A stretch of DNA of 64,000 bases from positions 121,287 through 185,286 of the forward strand of contig JABLXE010000010.1 in NCBI GenBank assembly GCA_013178225.1. Direction: 5' to 3'. The notes under the pieces were generated by a model, which saw only the letters and a program-made list of their open reading frames with translations, did not search any database and was not told the DNA's origin. Made by a program: the position numbers and the translations under genes. Below are positions 8,281 through 17,242 of this stretch, one piece after another. The DNA comes from Methanotrichaceae archaeon (GTDB taxonomy: Archaea; Halobacteriota; Methanosarcinia; Methanotrichales; Methanotrichaceae). Numbering within the stretch: position 1 is the stretch's first letter; each line of letters begins with the position of its first letter.

Positions 8281-8691
8281 ATGGCTCTCAGGATGGCGCT
8301 CCTGGCGATGGCCTTGATCTCCTGTGCCTGTGCCAGTCCCGACGAAGCTTCGGGTATAGTGTTGAGAGTGGTAGATGGAGGAACATTCGACGTCCAGGGT
8401 TTTGGACTGGTAACGCTTGCCGATATCGATGTCCCCCAAATGGGCACCATCGAAGGCGTTCATGCCAGAGAATATGCGCTGGAAAACCTGCTTGGCGTGC
8501 AGGTCTTCCTGGATATCGACAATGGACGGGGAAAGAGGCCTGACGGTGCCACGACCTGTATCGCCTATCTGGCCAACTCCAATGGGACGCCAAACTTAAG
8601 CAAGAACTTCAACCGCATGATTGTCGGAGCCGGTTTTGCCAGAGTTAGAGACGATCCGGGCAACGAATTCGATCCGGCAAAGTGGTGCTAA
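8281..8691 (+). CDS. Exported SNase-fold protein lacking catalytic residues
   Basis: From ATG 8281 this is 136 residues with a signal peptide (MALRMALLAMALISCACAS) and an SNase-like domain. A longer frame from TTG 8209 would bury the signal peptide, and TTTAAA lies about 27 bp before 8281, which suits a leaderless archaeal start. Against the active-looking paralogue at 2718-3389, DGDT is DGGT, the RLADVDSPE motif reads TLADIDVPQ (Arg and Glu lost), and the third catalytic Arg is absent. A binding rather than cleaving role is inferred. Confidence 0.7.
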   Translation: MALRMALLAMALISCACASPDEASGIVLRVVDGGTFDVQGFGLVTLADIDVPQMGTIEGVHAREYALENLLGVQVFLDIDNGRGKRPDGATTCIAYLANSNGTPNLSKNFNRMIVGAGFARVRDDPGNEFDPAKWC

Positions 8692-8951
8692 CCGATCCGC
8701 TGCCTTGCAGCTCTCTCCTGAAAGAACCGTCTGGCGCGCTGGAACCAGGACTTATAATCCCTGAGTCCGGAAACCATCTCCTTTCCCAGGATTAAAACCG
8801 CGATCCAGAAGGAGGCCTCCCCGCAGACGACCAGCAATCCGGAAAGCAGCATTCGACTCTGCATGGACAGGGATGTCAGGGGCACCAGAAAGAGTCCTGC
8901 ATAAAAGATGAATGAGAGTGCCACCAGCAGAATTCCAAGCTGCCTCTTCAT
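8688..8951 (-). CDS. Small two-helix membrane protein (transporter-suffix-like)
   Basis: 87 residues with two hydrophobic helices (ILLVALSFIFYAGLFLVPLT; LLVVCGEASFWIAVLILGKE) and a basic C-terminal helix. The GEASFWIAVLILGKE segment resembles small transporter-suffix-domain proteins. Convergent with the SNase-like gene, overlapping by 4 nt. Function unknown. Confidence 0.55.
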   Translation of the reverse strand: MKRQLGILLVALSFIFYAGLFLVPLTSLSMQSRMLLSGLLVVCGEASFWIAVLILGKEMVSGLRDYKSWFQRARRFFQERAARQRIG

Positions 8952-8966
8952 ATCGCTCCTACCTTA

Positions 8967-10274
8967 CTACCTTAATTTATGGCGGTCCTGCGGCGCGACA
9001 AGCAGCTTATCGATGCGGTTGGCATCCATGTCGACGACCTCAAAGCGATAGCCATTCCACTGGAAGTGGTCACCTGTGGCAGGAAGCTTCTCCAGCTGCA
9101 TCATGACAAAGCCTGCCATTGTCTGGTAGAGTCCGGCATTCTCTTCCGGCAGCTCGTCCTTGATTTGGAGGGCCTCCTTGAACTCCTGAATCGATAGAGT
9201 ACCATCCACCAGCCAGGAGCCGTCCTCGCGCTCCACCAGCTGGGGCTCGGCCAGCTCCTCGATGTGAGGGATGTCCCCAACCATGGCTTCAAGTATATTG
9301 GTGAGAGTCACAATTCCCCTGACCGAGCCGAACTCGTCTATAACCACCGCGATATGAATTCCGGTCTGTTTAAACCGCTCCAGGACCTTTAGAGCCCTCA
9401 TGCTCTCGGGAATGATTAACGGCGGAAGCAGCGATGACCTGAGGTCCACCTTGTGATCCCTTATGCTGCAGGGCAGCAGGTCTTTGGCCTTGACCACGCC
9501 CATGACGCTGTCAAGCCTCCTTTTGCTCACCGGAAACAGAGAGTAGGGGCTGCTGGTGATCTTGCGCTGCACCTCCTCAGGAGCATCATCGATATCCAGC
9601 CATACTATCTCTGAGCGAGGGGTCATTATGGATTCGGCCCGTCTGTCTCCTAACAGGAACACCCTCTCCATTATGTCCTTCTCCTCTTCCTCGATGACTC
9701 CTGCGGTCGTGCCCTGATCGATCAGTATCCTGATCTCCTCTTCGGTGATGGTGGGCTCAACGTACGGCTTTATGCCAAAGAGCCTCACCACGGCCTCGGT
9801 GGAGCCGCTGAGAAGCCAGATGATTGGAGACGCTATCTTGGAAAGGGCGCTCATCGACGGGGCCATCCGGGAGGAGATGTCCTCCGGGCTGCTGAGCCCT
9901 ATTCTCTTGGGAACCAGCTCTCCCAGGATCAGGGTGAGATAGGTTACCGCCAGGACCACTATGAAGATGCTGATGGCATCGCTGTAGGGCGATAAGACGG
10001 AAGACCCGCTCAGCATATTCGAAAGCTCGGAGGCGATGGTGGCACCTCCGAAGGCACCGGCCAAAATGCCCACCAGCGTGATTCCGATCTGTACCGTGGA
10101 GAGGAACTGGGTGGGCTCGTTTCCGAGCTTCAGAGCCAGCCCGGCGTTGGCATCTCCATCTTCAGCGCGCTTTCTGAGCAGCGCCTTCCTGGCCGAGACC
10201 ACGGCTATCTCCGACATGGAGAATATCCCGTTGATGATGATCAAGAGAAGGATGATCAGGATTTCCAGGTACAT
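8967..10274 (-). CDS. CNNM/CorC-family membrane protein (hemolysin-like)
   Basis: 435 residues. The CNNM (DUF21) transmembrane domain covers about 1-190 with ILLLIIINGIFSMSEIAVVSARK at the start. A CBS pair follows at about 205-330 (VIDEFGSVRGIVTLTNILEAMVGDI is the second CBS). The C-terminal CorC_HlyC domain has GSWLVDGTLSIQEF and GFVMMQLEKLPATGDHFQWNGYRFEV. The family is linked to Mg2+/Co2+ efflux; the nucleotide-binding CBS pair suggests regulation by ATP or AMP. It appears monocistronic. Confidence 0.9.
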   Translation of the reverse strand: MYLEILIILLLIIINGIFSMSEIAVVSARKALLRKRAEDGDANAGLALKLGNEPTQFLSTVQIGITLVGILAGAFGGATIASELSNMLSGSSVLSPYSDAISIFIVVLAVTYLTLILGELVPKRIGLSSPEDISSRMAPSMSALSKIASPIIWLLSGSTEAVVRLFGIKPYVEPTITEEEIRILIDQGTTAGVIEEEEKDIMERVFLLGDRRAESIMTPRSEIVWLDIDDAPEEVQRKITSSPYSLFPVSKRRLDSVMGVVKAKDLLPCSIRDHKVDLRSSLLPPLIIPESMRALKVLERFKQTGIHIAVVIDEFGSVRGIVTLTNILEAMVGDIPHIEELAEPQLVEREDGSWLVDGTLSIQEFKEALQIKDELPEENAGLYQTMAGFVMMQLEKLPATGDHFQWNGYRFEVVDMDANRIDKLLVAPQDRHKLR

Positions 10275-10400
10275 AGAACTTCAATCGTCTCGTTCGACAT
10301 CTTTTTGCACAGCGGTTGAGTTTTCGCCGGATCTGAAGCCAGCTACCGGTCCAGACAACGATTCATCCCCAATACCAGGCGCTCCCATACCAGGACAGGC

Positions 10401-10826
10401 CTATTTGAGCAGTCTCAGCGAAAAGGGGTAGCGATACGCTTCACCTTTATTGGCGGCAATGGAGGCCATTATTATCAGCACGAAGTTGACGATGATCAGG
10501 GCTGCCAGCAGAAACCACCCGATGAATATCCAGGTCAGAACGCCTGCCACCAGGCCGGCGATGGTCATGGTGATCTGGAAGTTTATGGCCTCTTTTCCCT
10601 GGTTCTCAACAAACCGGTAGTCCTTTTTCTTGAGCCACCAAACAGCAGCAGGAGCCAGGATATGAAGCAGCGGCACGCCGGTTATAAACAGCAACGCCGA
10701 CAAATGGCAGAGCATGCCCCAGGTTCGAGCGTCTTTATCATACTCCATCAAGGGCGTCCCGTTCTGGTCGTACAGCATTCCCGTGGCCGGTTTTCCGATC
10801 TTGACCTCTACATCGCTTTCTGCCAT
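10401..10826 (-). CDS. DUF4870-family membrane protein
   Basis: 141 residues. A soluble start (about 30 residues) is followed by TWGMLCHLSALLFITGVPLLHILAPAAVW, the FVENQGKEAINFQIT signature and two further helices. This is the DUF4870/Tic20-like small membrane family found across bacteria and archaea; the biochemical role is unknown. Confidence 0.8.
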   Translation of the reverse strand: MAESDVEVKIGKPATGMLYDQNGTPLMEYDKDARTWGMLCHLSALLFITGVPLLHILAPAAVWWLKKKDYRFVENQGKEAINFQITMTIAGLVAGVLTWIFIGWFLLAALIIVNFVLIIMASIAANKGEAYRYPFSLRLLK

Positions 10827-10922
10827 CTGCCAGTAAAATGGCGGCCCAGATATAAATAATAGATGGCAAAGCGCGCGGCAAACCGCAGCTTTTCGCCATC
10901 TTGGATATGCTTTTGTGAGATA

Positions 10923-11570
10923 TTACTCGTAAAAGTCCACGGCCCCGGTCTCCAGATGATAGCGAGCCCCTACCACCTGGAGCCGTCCATCGGCCACGTA
11001 TTCGGCCAGCACCGGCTCGGAGCTTTCGATCTGCTGGACGATGTTGAATATATTATTATCAATGGACTGGTTCAGGATCTGATCTTCGCCTACCTCGGCT
11101 CTGGCCTCGTCCACTGCGGGCTGTATGGCCTCAACCAGGCTTCCAAGGTGTCCGGGAGCATCTCCTCCGGCCACTACTGCCGTTACCGCGCCGCAGCTGT
11201 CATGGCCCAGCACCGCTACCAGCGGCACGCCCAGGTGCTCCACGGCGTATTCGATGCTGGCGACGGCTGCATCATCCAGGACCTGCCCGGCGGTTCTGAT
11301 TATGAACAGATCTCCGATTCCCTGGTCGAAGATGATCTCCGGCGGAACGCGCGAATCGGAGCAGCCCACCACAATGGCAAAGGGATGCTGGCCGGAGGTG
11401 ACCTCTGCCAACCGCAGAGAGGACTGGTGGGGGTGAGTGGCGTTTCCTGATGCGAACCTTTCGTTGCCCTCTACGAGCATCTGCATAGCCTGGTCGGCCG
11501 AAACAGCAGATGCCTCATCGGATGCCGATACTGTGGCAGTCAGAGTCAAGAGCATCAAAGCTATTGACAA
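10923..11570 (-). CDS. Exported beta-class carbonic anhydrase
   Basis: Interconverts CO2 and bicarbonate outside the membrane. Zinc ligands of the beta class are present in VVGCSDSRVPPE (Cys, plus the Asp-Arg dyad) and LGHDSCGAV (His, Cys). An N-terminal hydrophobic stretch ending near ATVSASD looks like a signal peptide. The listed start is TTG 11570. A strong GGAGGA instead sits 7 nt before an ATA codon at 11597 that would add nine residues, so the true start is uncertain. An extracellular enzyme makes sense for a cell exporting CO2 from acetate. Confidence 0.85.
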   Translation of the reverse strand: MSIALMLLTLTATVSASDEASAVSADQAMQMLVEGNERFASGNATHPHQSSLRLAEVTSGQHPFAIVVGCSDSRVPPEIIFDQGIGDLFIIRTAGQVLDDAAVASIEYAVEHLGVPLVAVLGHDSCGAVTAVVAGGDAPGHLGSLVEAIQPAVDEARAEVGEDQILNQSIDNNIFNIVQQIESSEPVLAEYVADGRLQVVGARYHLETGAVDFYE

Positions 11571-11870
11571 AATACAAGCGGAATTTATGCTAGATTCCTC
11601 CGATTTCCCGCTATCATCGTCACAGATAAAAGCTTTTCATAATCAGAATCTTAAGTAGGCCATATATATACATTATGTTATGGTCTTGATCTACGCTCGG
11701 CTAAATGATGTGGCTCTTCTCTGCAGTGCAGCTAAGAGCCGGGGAGAAGGTCGGACAAAAGTTCGAAGCCCGGAAGAGGCCTGAGGACTCTGCCAGGCGA
11801 AAAGCTGAGAACGGCTTGGGGCTAGGAAATTGATCGGCCGGCAAAAACCCGAATCAGCTTCAAAGCTCAG
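11571..11870. other. Intergenic region, no gene seen
   Basis: About 300 bp between the carbonic anhydrase and the TPR gene, both on the minus strand. It holds AT-rich promoter-like sequence near 11660-11680 (CATATATATACATTATG). No ORF with protein-like composition was found. Confidence 0.5.
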
Positions 11871-12341
11871 CTATTCTCCGCCTTGACGGACGAATTCGAG
11901 ATAATTTTTGGTTCCGACTGTCGCGATATCCACATTTCTTGCCAGCCAGGCCTTTTGATAGTTCGGATTTATCCGTGTGGCCTTGGCGTAAACTCGAAGG
12001 GCTGAAAAGTAATCTCCCTGCAGGTCGTATATCACGCCCATGTTGTACCAGGCTTCAGCATATGAGGTATTAATGGCGGCCGCATTTTCAAATGCCAGGA
12101 TAGCTTCATCATATTTGCCCAGCATTCCCAGAGCAGTTCCTTTGTTGTTCCAGGCCTCGTAATTCTGCGGATTGATGGCAATAGCCTGCTCGTAAGCCTG
12201 TACGGCCTCCTCGAACCTATCCTGGCCGTAATAATCCATTCCCTGGTTGAACCAGACCGTTTCATTGGTCTGACCCAAAGCTGGAGTCGCAGATGCAACC
12301 GCCAGCATTAGCAGTACTGCAGTCAACCTCGAATTATTCAA
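11871..12341 (-). CDS. Exported TPR-repeat protein
   Basis: 156 residues: signal peptide (LLMLAVASATPALGQ) followed by three TPR units with the canonical W..G......Y..A...Y..A....P pattern (WFNQGMDYYGQDRFEEAVQ; AWNNKGTALGMLGKYDEAI; AWYNMGVIYDLQGDYFSAL). Such repeats form protein-binding superhelices. The partner is unknown. Confidence 0.8.
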   Translation of the reverse strand: MNNSRLTAVLLMLAVASATPALGQTNETVWFNQGMDYYGQDRFEEAVQAYEQAIAINPQNYEAWNNKGTALGMLGKYDEAILAFENAAAINTSYAEAWYNMGVIYDLQGDYFSALRVYAKATRINPNYQKAWLARNVDIATVGTKNYLEFVRQGGE

Positions 12342-12523
12342 GCGCTCACCCGCCGGTCCCGTTGGATGGCATCCAAATAAATAACTTTGCAGATAGAATG
12401 GCCTGAAAGGCCAGATGCTATAAGCTTATATTTTGATGGTGAACATCAGGCATATTGATCCTGCGATAGTTATATTACGAATGCCCGAGCAATCATTTGT
12501 TGCGATTTTCCGGAGATATCGAT

Positions 12524-13000
12524 ATGAAACCAGACATCAAAATTGTCGAAGTTGAGGAACAGCCCACGCTGAGCGTGAGGGAGAACGCCGATATGTCATC
12601 CATTGCCGAAAAGATGGGCAGGATATTCATGGAGATCTTCGCCTTCATGCAAAAGCAGGGAATGGTTCCCGCCGGGCCTCCTTTTTCCCATTATCGAGAT
12701 GTCTTTTCCGAGGCCACGAGCAAAGGCGTCTTCGATATGGAGTGCGGTTTTCCGGTGAGCGGGCCGGCGGAGGGAGAAGGTCACATCAAGGCCGGAAAGC
12801 TGCCGGGCGGGAAAGCCGTAAAGGCCGTTCACATTGGCCCCTATCAAACGCTCTCCGAGACCTACGAGGCAGTAATGGCCTGGGCCAAGGAGAAGGAGAT
12901 TCGGCTGGGAGACGATATGTGGGAGATCTATCTCACCGATCCCGATAGGGAAAAGGATTCCGCAAAGTGGATGACCGAGATCTTCTGGCCGATAAAGTAG
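12524..13000 (+). CDS. GyrI-like small-molecule-binding protein
   Basis: 158 residues from ATG 12524, which has GGAG eight bases upstream; a longer frame from 12497 has no better signal. It shows the GyrI-like/AraC effector-binding fold: KIVEVEEQPTLSVRE, then FSHYRDVFS, the central DMECGFPVSGP strand, GKAVKAVHIGPYQTLSETYEAVMAWA and a terminal EIYLTDPDREKDSAKWMTEIF. No DNA-binding domain is present, so it is a stand-alone ligand-binding or hydrolase-type member. Confidence 0.8.
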   Translation: MKPDIKIVEVEEQPTLSVRENADMSSIAEKMGRIFMEIFAFMQKQGMVPAGPPFSHYRDVFSEATSKGVFDMECGFPVSGPAEGEGHIKAGKLPGGKAVKAVHIGPYQTLSETYEAVMAWAKEKEIRLGDDMWEIYLTDPDREKDSAKWMTEIFWPIK

Positions 13001-13025
13001 GTTCGTCCGTTAGAGAAGGACTTGA

Positions 13026-14432
13026 ATGCCGCTGACGGATAGAGATAATGCTGTATGCGATATCGAAAATGATATCGAAATGGCGAGAGCGCAGATGAAC
13101 AAAGAGAGAATATTGATTCTGGGTGCTGCGGGACGCGACTTTCACGATTTCAATGTATTCTTTCGGGACAGAGCGGAATACGAGGTCGTGGGCTTCACGG
13201 CCGCACAGATACCTGAGATCGCCTGCCGCCTTTACCCGCCGGAGCTTGCCGGATCCCTTTACCCGCAAGGCCTTCCCATCTGGCCGGAGGCCGATCTGGA
13301 GAGGATCATCCGGGAGCTGAAGATAGACCGGTGCCTTCTGGCCTACAGCGACCTCTCCCACGGCCAGGTCATGAACCTCGCCAGCAGGGTGCTGTCCTCG
13401 GGGGCGGACTTCAGCCTGATGGGCGAAAGAACCATGCTGGAATCGATCCGGCCGGCAATTGCCGTCTGTGCGGTGAGGACCGGAGCCGGGAAGAGCCAGA
13501 CCACCAGGTACGTGATGAAGCGGCTGAAAGCCGCAGGCCTGAAGGCGGTGGTGATCCGCCATCCCATGCCCTACGGAAATCTCGCCAAAGAGGCGGTGCA
13601 GAGGTTCTCCTCCTTCTCCGATCTCGACCAGGCAAAGGTGACCATCGAGGAGCGTGAGGAGTACGAGCCTCATATCGCCAATGGCGATCCCGTCTTTGCA
13701 GGCGTCGACTACCAGCGGGTGCTAAGCGGAGCGGAGACGGAGGCAGAGGTGATCGTATGGGACGGAGGAAACAACGACCTCCCCTTCATCCGGCCGGACC
13801 TGTGGATCACCGTTGCGGATGCCCTGCGGCCCGGCCACGAGCTGACCTATTACCCCGGCCAGGTCAACTTCCGAAAGGCTCAGGTGATAGTGATCAACAA
13901 GTCCAATTCCGCGTCTGCTGATGCCGTCAAGGCCATCTCAGACCACGCCCGGCAGATGAATCCCAAAGCGGTGGTGATCAAAGCTGCCTCCGAGATTTCT
14001 GTCGACCGGCCGGACCTGATATCGGGGCAAAGGGTGCTGGTGATAGAAGACGGGCCGTCAATCACCCACGGAGGGCTTACTTCAGGTGCGGGAAGGGCGG
14101 CGGCAGAACTCTACCAAGCCGCTGTGGTAGTGGACCCAAGACCTTATGCTGCCGGGTCCTTAAGTGACGTTTTTGCCAAATACCCCCACATAGGCGATGT
14201 GCTTCCGGCCATGGGCTACTATCCCGAGCAGATTCGCGACCTGGAGAGAACCGTTGACCGGGCCGACTGCGATTCAGTGATCGTCGCCACCCCAATTGAT
14301 CTCAGGAGAATCATAAAACTGGAGAAGCCTTCGGCCAGGGTGACCTACGAGCTTTCCGACCTTGAGCCGCCAACCTTGAGCGATGAGATCGATCGATTTC
14401 TTGCCCGCATCAGGAAAGAAGGACGGATATGA
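13026..14432 (+). CDS. cpgS: Cyclic 2,3-diphosphoglycerate synthetase homologue
   Basis: Up to 468 residues, matching the archaeal cDPG synthetase family that closes 2,3-DPG to its cyclic form using ATP. Visible are ILILGAAGRDFHDFN at the N-terminus, the P-loop AVRTGAGKSQTTRYVM, VVIRHPMPYG, and WDGGNNDLPFIRPDLWITV. The family N-terminus aligns best from ATG 13095, although ATG 13026 has a good AGAAGGA site; the extra 23 residues may not be translated. The stop overlaps the carbamate kinase start (ATGA). cDPG is known from thermophilic methanogens, so the product here may differ. Confidence 0.8.
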   Translation: MPLTDRDNAVCDIENDIEMARAQMNKERILILGAAGRDFHDFNVFFRDRAEYEVVGFTAAQIPEIACRLYPPELAGSLYPQGLPIWPEADLERIIRELKIDRCLLAYSDLSHGQVMNLASRVLSSGADFSLMGERTMLESIRPAIAVCAVRTGAGKSQTTRYVMKRLKAAGLKAVVIRHPMPYGNLAKEAVQRFSSFSDLDQAKVTIEEREEYEPHIANGDPVFAGVDYQRVLSGAETEAEVIVWDGGNNDLPFIRPDLWITVADALRPGHELTYYPGQVNFRKAQVIVINKSNSASADAVKAISDHARQMNPKAVVIKAASEISVDRPDLISGQRVLVIEDGPSITHGGLTSGAGRAAAELYQAAVVVDPRPYAAGSLSDVFAKYPHIGDVLPAMGYYPEQIRDLERTVDRADCDSVIVATPIDLRRIIKLEKPSARVTYELSDLEPPTLSDEIDRFLARIRKEGRI

Positions 14433-15406
14433 ATGTTGGCCGGGCCTCTTCCAGCCGATGCGGGCTGCAGATTCCGGGAGAGACGGCCGTGAACAGGCCG
14501 GTGGTCTTGGCCTTCGGGGGAAATGCGCTTCTTCCCGATCCGGAGAAGCCGGGATCACAAGAGGAGCAAGCAGAGGCTTTTGCAGTAGCCCTGAAGCTGA
14601 TCCTGCCAAAGGACGGCGGGTTGGTGCTGGTGCACGGCAACGGGCCGCAGGTGGGAATGATCCTTCTCAGGATCGAGGCCACAAGAGATCGCATACCTCC
14701 AGAGACCCTGGATATCCTGGTCTCGGAGACTCAGGGAAGCATAGGTTACCTCCTCTGCCGGACTCTCCGAAACGAGATAACCGACCGGGAGATCGCTGCA
14801 GTGCTGACTCAGGTGCTGGTTGATGCGGACGACCCCGCATTCTCGAATCCCACCAAACCGGTGGGCCCTTATTACTCCTCTGAGAAGGCCGAGGCTTTTC
14901 GAGACCTGGCTGGCTGGAGCCTGGTCGAGGTTCCGGGCAGAGGCTGGCGGCGGGTGGTTCCTTCTCCCCGGCCGCTGGAAATCCTGGAGATCTCCACCAT
15001 TGCCCATGCCGCTCGTCACGGCCACCTGGTCATAGCCGGAGGCGGCGGAGGAATTCCCGTTACAGAAAAGGATAGGCTGCAGGGCGTAGAAGCAGTAATA
15101 GACAAGGACCTCACCGCCAGCCTGCTGGCTGTCCGTCTCGATGCCGGGAAGCTTATCATTTTGACCGATGTTCCAGGTGCCTATGCAGGATACGGAACTC
15201 CCAAGCAGGAGCCCATCTCCAGCATGGATGTGGCCACAGCGCAAAGGCTGCTGAAGGCAGGTGAGTTCCCGCCCGGCACCATGGGGCCTAAAGTCGAAGC
15301 CTGCGTGCAATATTGCAGCGCAACCGGCCGGTCGGCCCTAATAACCAGCCTCGAAGCCCTGCCCTCTGCCCTGAAGCGGGGATCCGGCACCTGGATCAAT
15401 CCTTGA
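14429..15406 (+). CDS. Carbamate kinase family protein
   Basis: 325 residues from ATG 14429, or 305 from GTG 14489 (GGGAGAG eight bases upstream), which gives the usual family start NRPVVLAFGGNALLP. Amino-acid-kinase fold: GGNA near the start, VHGNGPQVGMILLR, SETQGSIGYLLCR, IAGGGGGIPV, DKDLTASLLAVRL and LIILTDVPGAY. Carbamate kinases interconvert carbamoyl phosphate and ADP with carbamate and ATP. It is translationally coupled to the cDPG synthetase, an unexpected partner that may hint at a different acyl-phosphate substrate. Confidence 0.8.
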   Translation: MNVGRASSSRCGLQIPGETAVNRPVVLAFGGNALLPDPEKPGSQEEQAEAFAVALKLILPKDGGLVLVHGNGPQVGMILLRIEATRDRIPPETLDILVSETQGSIGYLLCRTLRNEITDREIAAVLTQVLVDADDPAFSNPTKPVGPYYSSEKAEAFRDLAGWSLVEVPGRGWRRVVPSPRPLEILEISTIAHAARHGHLVIAGGGGGIPVTEKDRLQGVEAVIDKDLTASLLAVRLDAGKLIILTDVPGAYAGYGTPKQEPISSMDVATAQRLLKAGEFPPGTMGPKVEACVQYCSATGRSALITSLEALPSALKRGSGTWINP

Positions 15407-15445
15407 GAAAGATTCTTAAGAAACAAAGATACTATAAAACCCCGG

Positions 15446-16297
15446 ATGTCGTCCCCTCCGCAAAATCCCGGTCCTAAAAAGACGTGGGTCACGTCAGCTC
15501 TGATGATGACGGCAGCAATCCTTGCCATATTCTTGACTGCCCAGTCCGCAATAGCCGGCAGTGCAACCGGCTCCGATCGGGCTGGTGCCACGAGCACGCC
15601 CGTCTTAGGCTACGATGTGGTGAAGGCCCACCCTCATGACCGATCGGCCTTCACTCAGGGCCTGGTTTACGACGAAGGCTCGTTTTATGAGGGAACCGGC
15701 CTCTACGGACGGTCAACGCTCCGCCAGGTCGATCCTGAGACCGGAACGATCCGTAAGCAGATAGAGCTTGCCCCCAACTATTTCGGGGAGGGAATCGCTC
15801 TGTTCGAAGACGAGCTGGTTCAGCTCACCTGGAAGGAAAAGGCCGGCTTTGTCTACGATAAGGAGAGCCTGGAAAGAACCTCCGATTTCTCGTACCCAAC
15901 CGAGGGCTGGGGGCTCACCACTGACCGGTCCCGCCTGATAATGAGCGACGGGACTTCCAGCCTGTATTTCCTGGACCCGGAGAGCTTTGAAATCACGGGC
16001 TCCATCGCGGTCTCGGACCGGGGATCTCCGGTTAGCGGATTAAACGAACTGGAGTACATCAGGGGCGAAATTTACGCCAACGTGTGGCCCACCAGCAAGA
16101 TAGCCATCATCTCGCCGGAGACCGGCCAGGTGAGGGCCTGGATAGACCTGCAGGGAATACTGCCAGTCCTTTACCGGCTGCAGGGGGCCGGGGTGCCAAA
16201 CGGCATAGCCTACGATGAGAAGGCAGACCGGATCTTCGTCACCGGTAAGCTGTGGCCCAAGCTCTATGAAATCAGGCTGGTGACCGAAGACGATTAG
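15446..16297 (+). CDS. Glutaminyl-peptide cyclotransferase (plant/bacterial type), exported
   Basis: 283 residues. An N-terminal signal/anchor (about 14-32) precedes a five-bladed propeller of the glutamine cyclotransferase family (PF05096): DVVKAHPHDRSAFTQGLVYDEGSFYEGTGLYGRS, EGIALFEDELVQLTWKE, EGWGLTTD, then LNELEYIRGEIYANVWPT and PNGIAYDEKADRIFVTGKLWPKLYEI. It forms pyroglutamate at protein N-termini outside the cell. ACTATAAAA lies about 15-20 bp before the start, so a short or absent leader is likely. Confidence 0.9.
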   Translation: MSSPPQNPGPKKTWVTSALMMTAAILAIFLTAQSAIAGSATGSDRAGATSTPVLGYDVVKAHPHDRSAFTQGLVYDEGSFYEGTGLYGRSTLRQVDPETGTIRKQIELAPNYFGEGIALFEDELVQLTWKEKAGFVYDKESLERTSDFSYPTEGWGLTTDRSRLIMSDGTSSLYFLDPESFEITGSIAVSDRGSPVSGLNELEYIRGEIYANVWPTSKIAIISPETGQVRAWIDLQGILPVLYRLQGAGVPNGIAYDEKADRIFVTGKLWPKLYEIRLVTEDD

Positions 16298-16371
16298 AGC
16301 CCTCGATTCTCAAGCCCCGGAAAAGGCTGTGCCAAGTCCAAGGACAAAATTTGAGGAAGAGGGAGGTGCTG

Positions 16372-17217
16372 ATGACTGAAGGCCAGGAGATGGATGAAGC
16401 GATATCCCGCATAGACCATCCGCTCATTACTGCATATCTCTTTCATCCCCGCAAGCCGGACCCGGGAGAGGCCGATTTTCCCGGCGAGGTGCTCTCCTTT
16501 CAGATGGACGAGGTGATCCACATCGACTGCCTGTTCTTTCCGGCAGGACGCCATGCTCCAAGCCTCCTTTTCTTTCATGGAAACGGCGAAATTGCCCACA
16601 ACTATGCCGATTTGGGGCCTCTTTATGCCCAAAGGGGAATCAACTTCCTGGCTGCGGACTACCGGGGATACGGAACCAGCAGCGGCCGTCCTGAATACTC
16701 GTCCCTGCTGCAGGATGCCGAAAGGGTTCTGCTGATGTTTCGGGACCATCTGCAGAAAAACGGCTACCGCCCGGATATATTCGTCATGGGGCGAAGCATT
16801 GGATCCGCACCGGCAATCGAGCTTGCCTTGCGCCATTCTCGTCTATTGGGTGGGCTGATCATCGAGAGCGGATTTGCCCGCATCCTGCCGCTGCTGGAAA
16901 ATCTGGGCCTTCCTTCCGCCCTGCTCTCGCCGGATCTGGAAAAATCTGCGTCAAACCTGGAGAAGATGAGGAAAATAGATCTGTCGTTGCTGGTAATTCA
17001 TGGAGAGGAGGACGGGATCATTCCCATAGCCGATGGAAAAGCCCTCCTCTCGGCGTCTCCTGCCGCAAACAAAAGCCTCCTGACCATTCACCGGGCCGGG
17101 CACAATACTCTTTTCCTCCACGGACTGGATGAATACCTGGATGCGGTCAGCGGCTTCGTCCAGAGCCTGAAATTAGGTACCGGCAGCACTAAAGGCAATT
17201 TCCAGCACTCAGGATAA
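16372..17217 (+). CDS. Alpha/beta hydrolase
   Basis: 281 residues from ATG 16372, which follows GGGAGG by five bases; a longer TTG-started frame from 16351 is less likely. The nucleophile elbow is GRSIGSAP, the oxyanion strand is LLFFHGNGE, and the acid and histidine are in GEEDGIIP and AGHNTLF. The closest pattern is the BEM46/ABHD-like group of serine hydrolases. The substrate is unknown. Confidence 0.8.
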   Translation: MTEGQEMDEAISRIDHPLITAYLFHPRKPDPGEADFPGEVLSFQMDEVIHIDCLFFPAGRHAPSLLFFHGNGEIAHNYADLGPLYAQRGINFLAADYRGYGTSSGRPEYSSLLQDAERVLLMFRDHLQKNGYRPDIFVMGRSIGSAPAIELALRHSRLLGGLIIESGFARILPLLENLGLPSALLSPDLEKSASNLEKMRKIDLSLLVIHGEEDGIIPIADGKALLSASPAANKSLLTIHRAGHNTLFLHGLDEYLDAVSGFVQSLKLGTGSTKGNFQHSG

Positions 17218-17242
17218 ATGCCCTTTCAGCATGATCGGGGAA

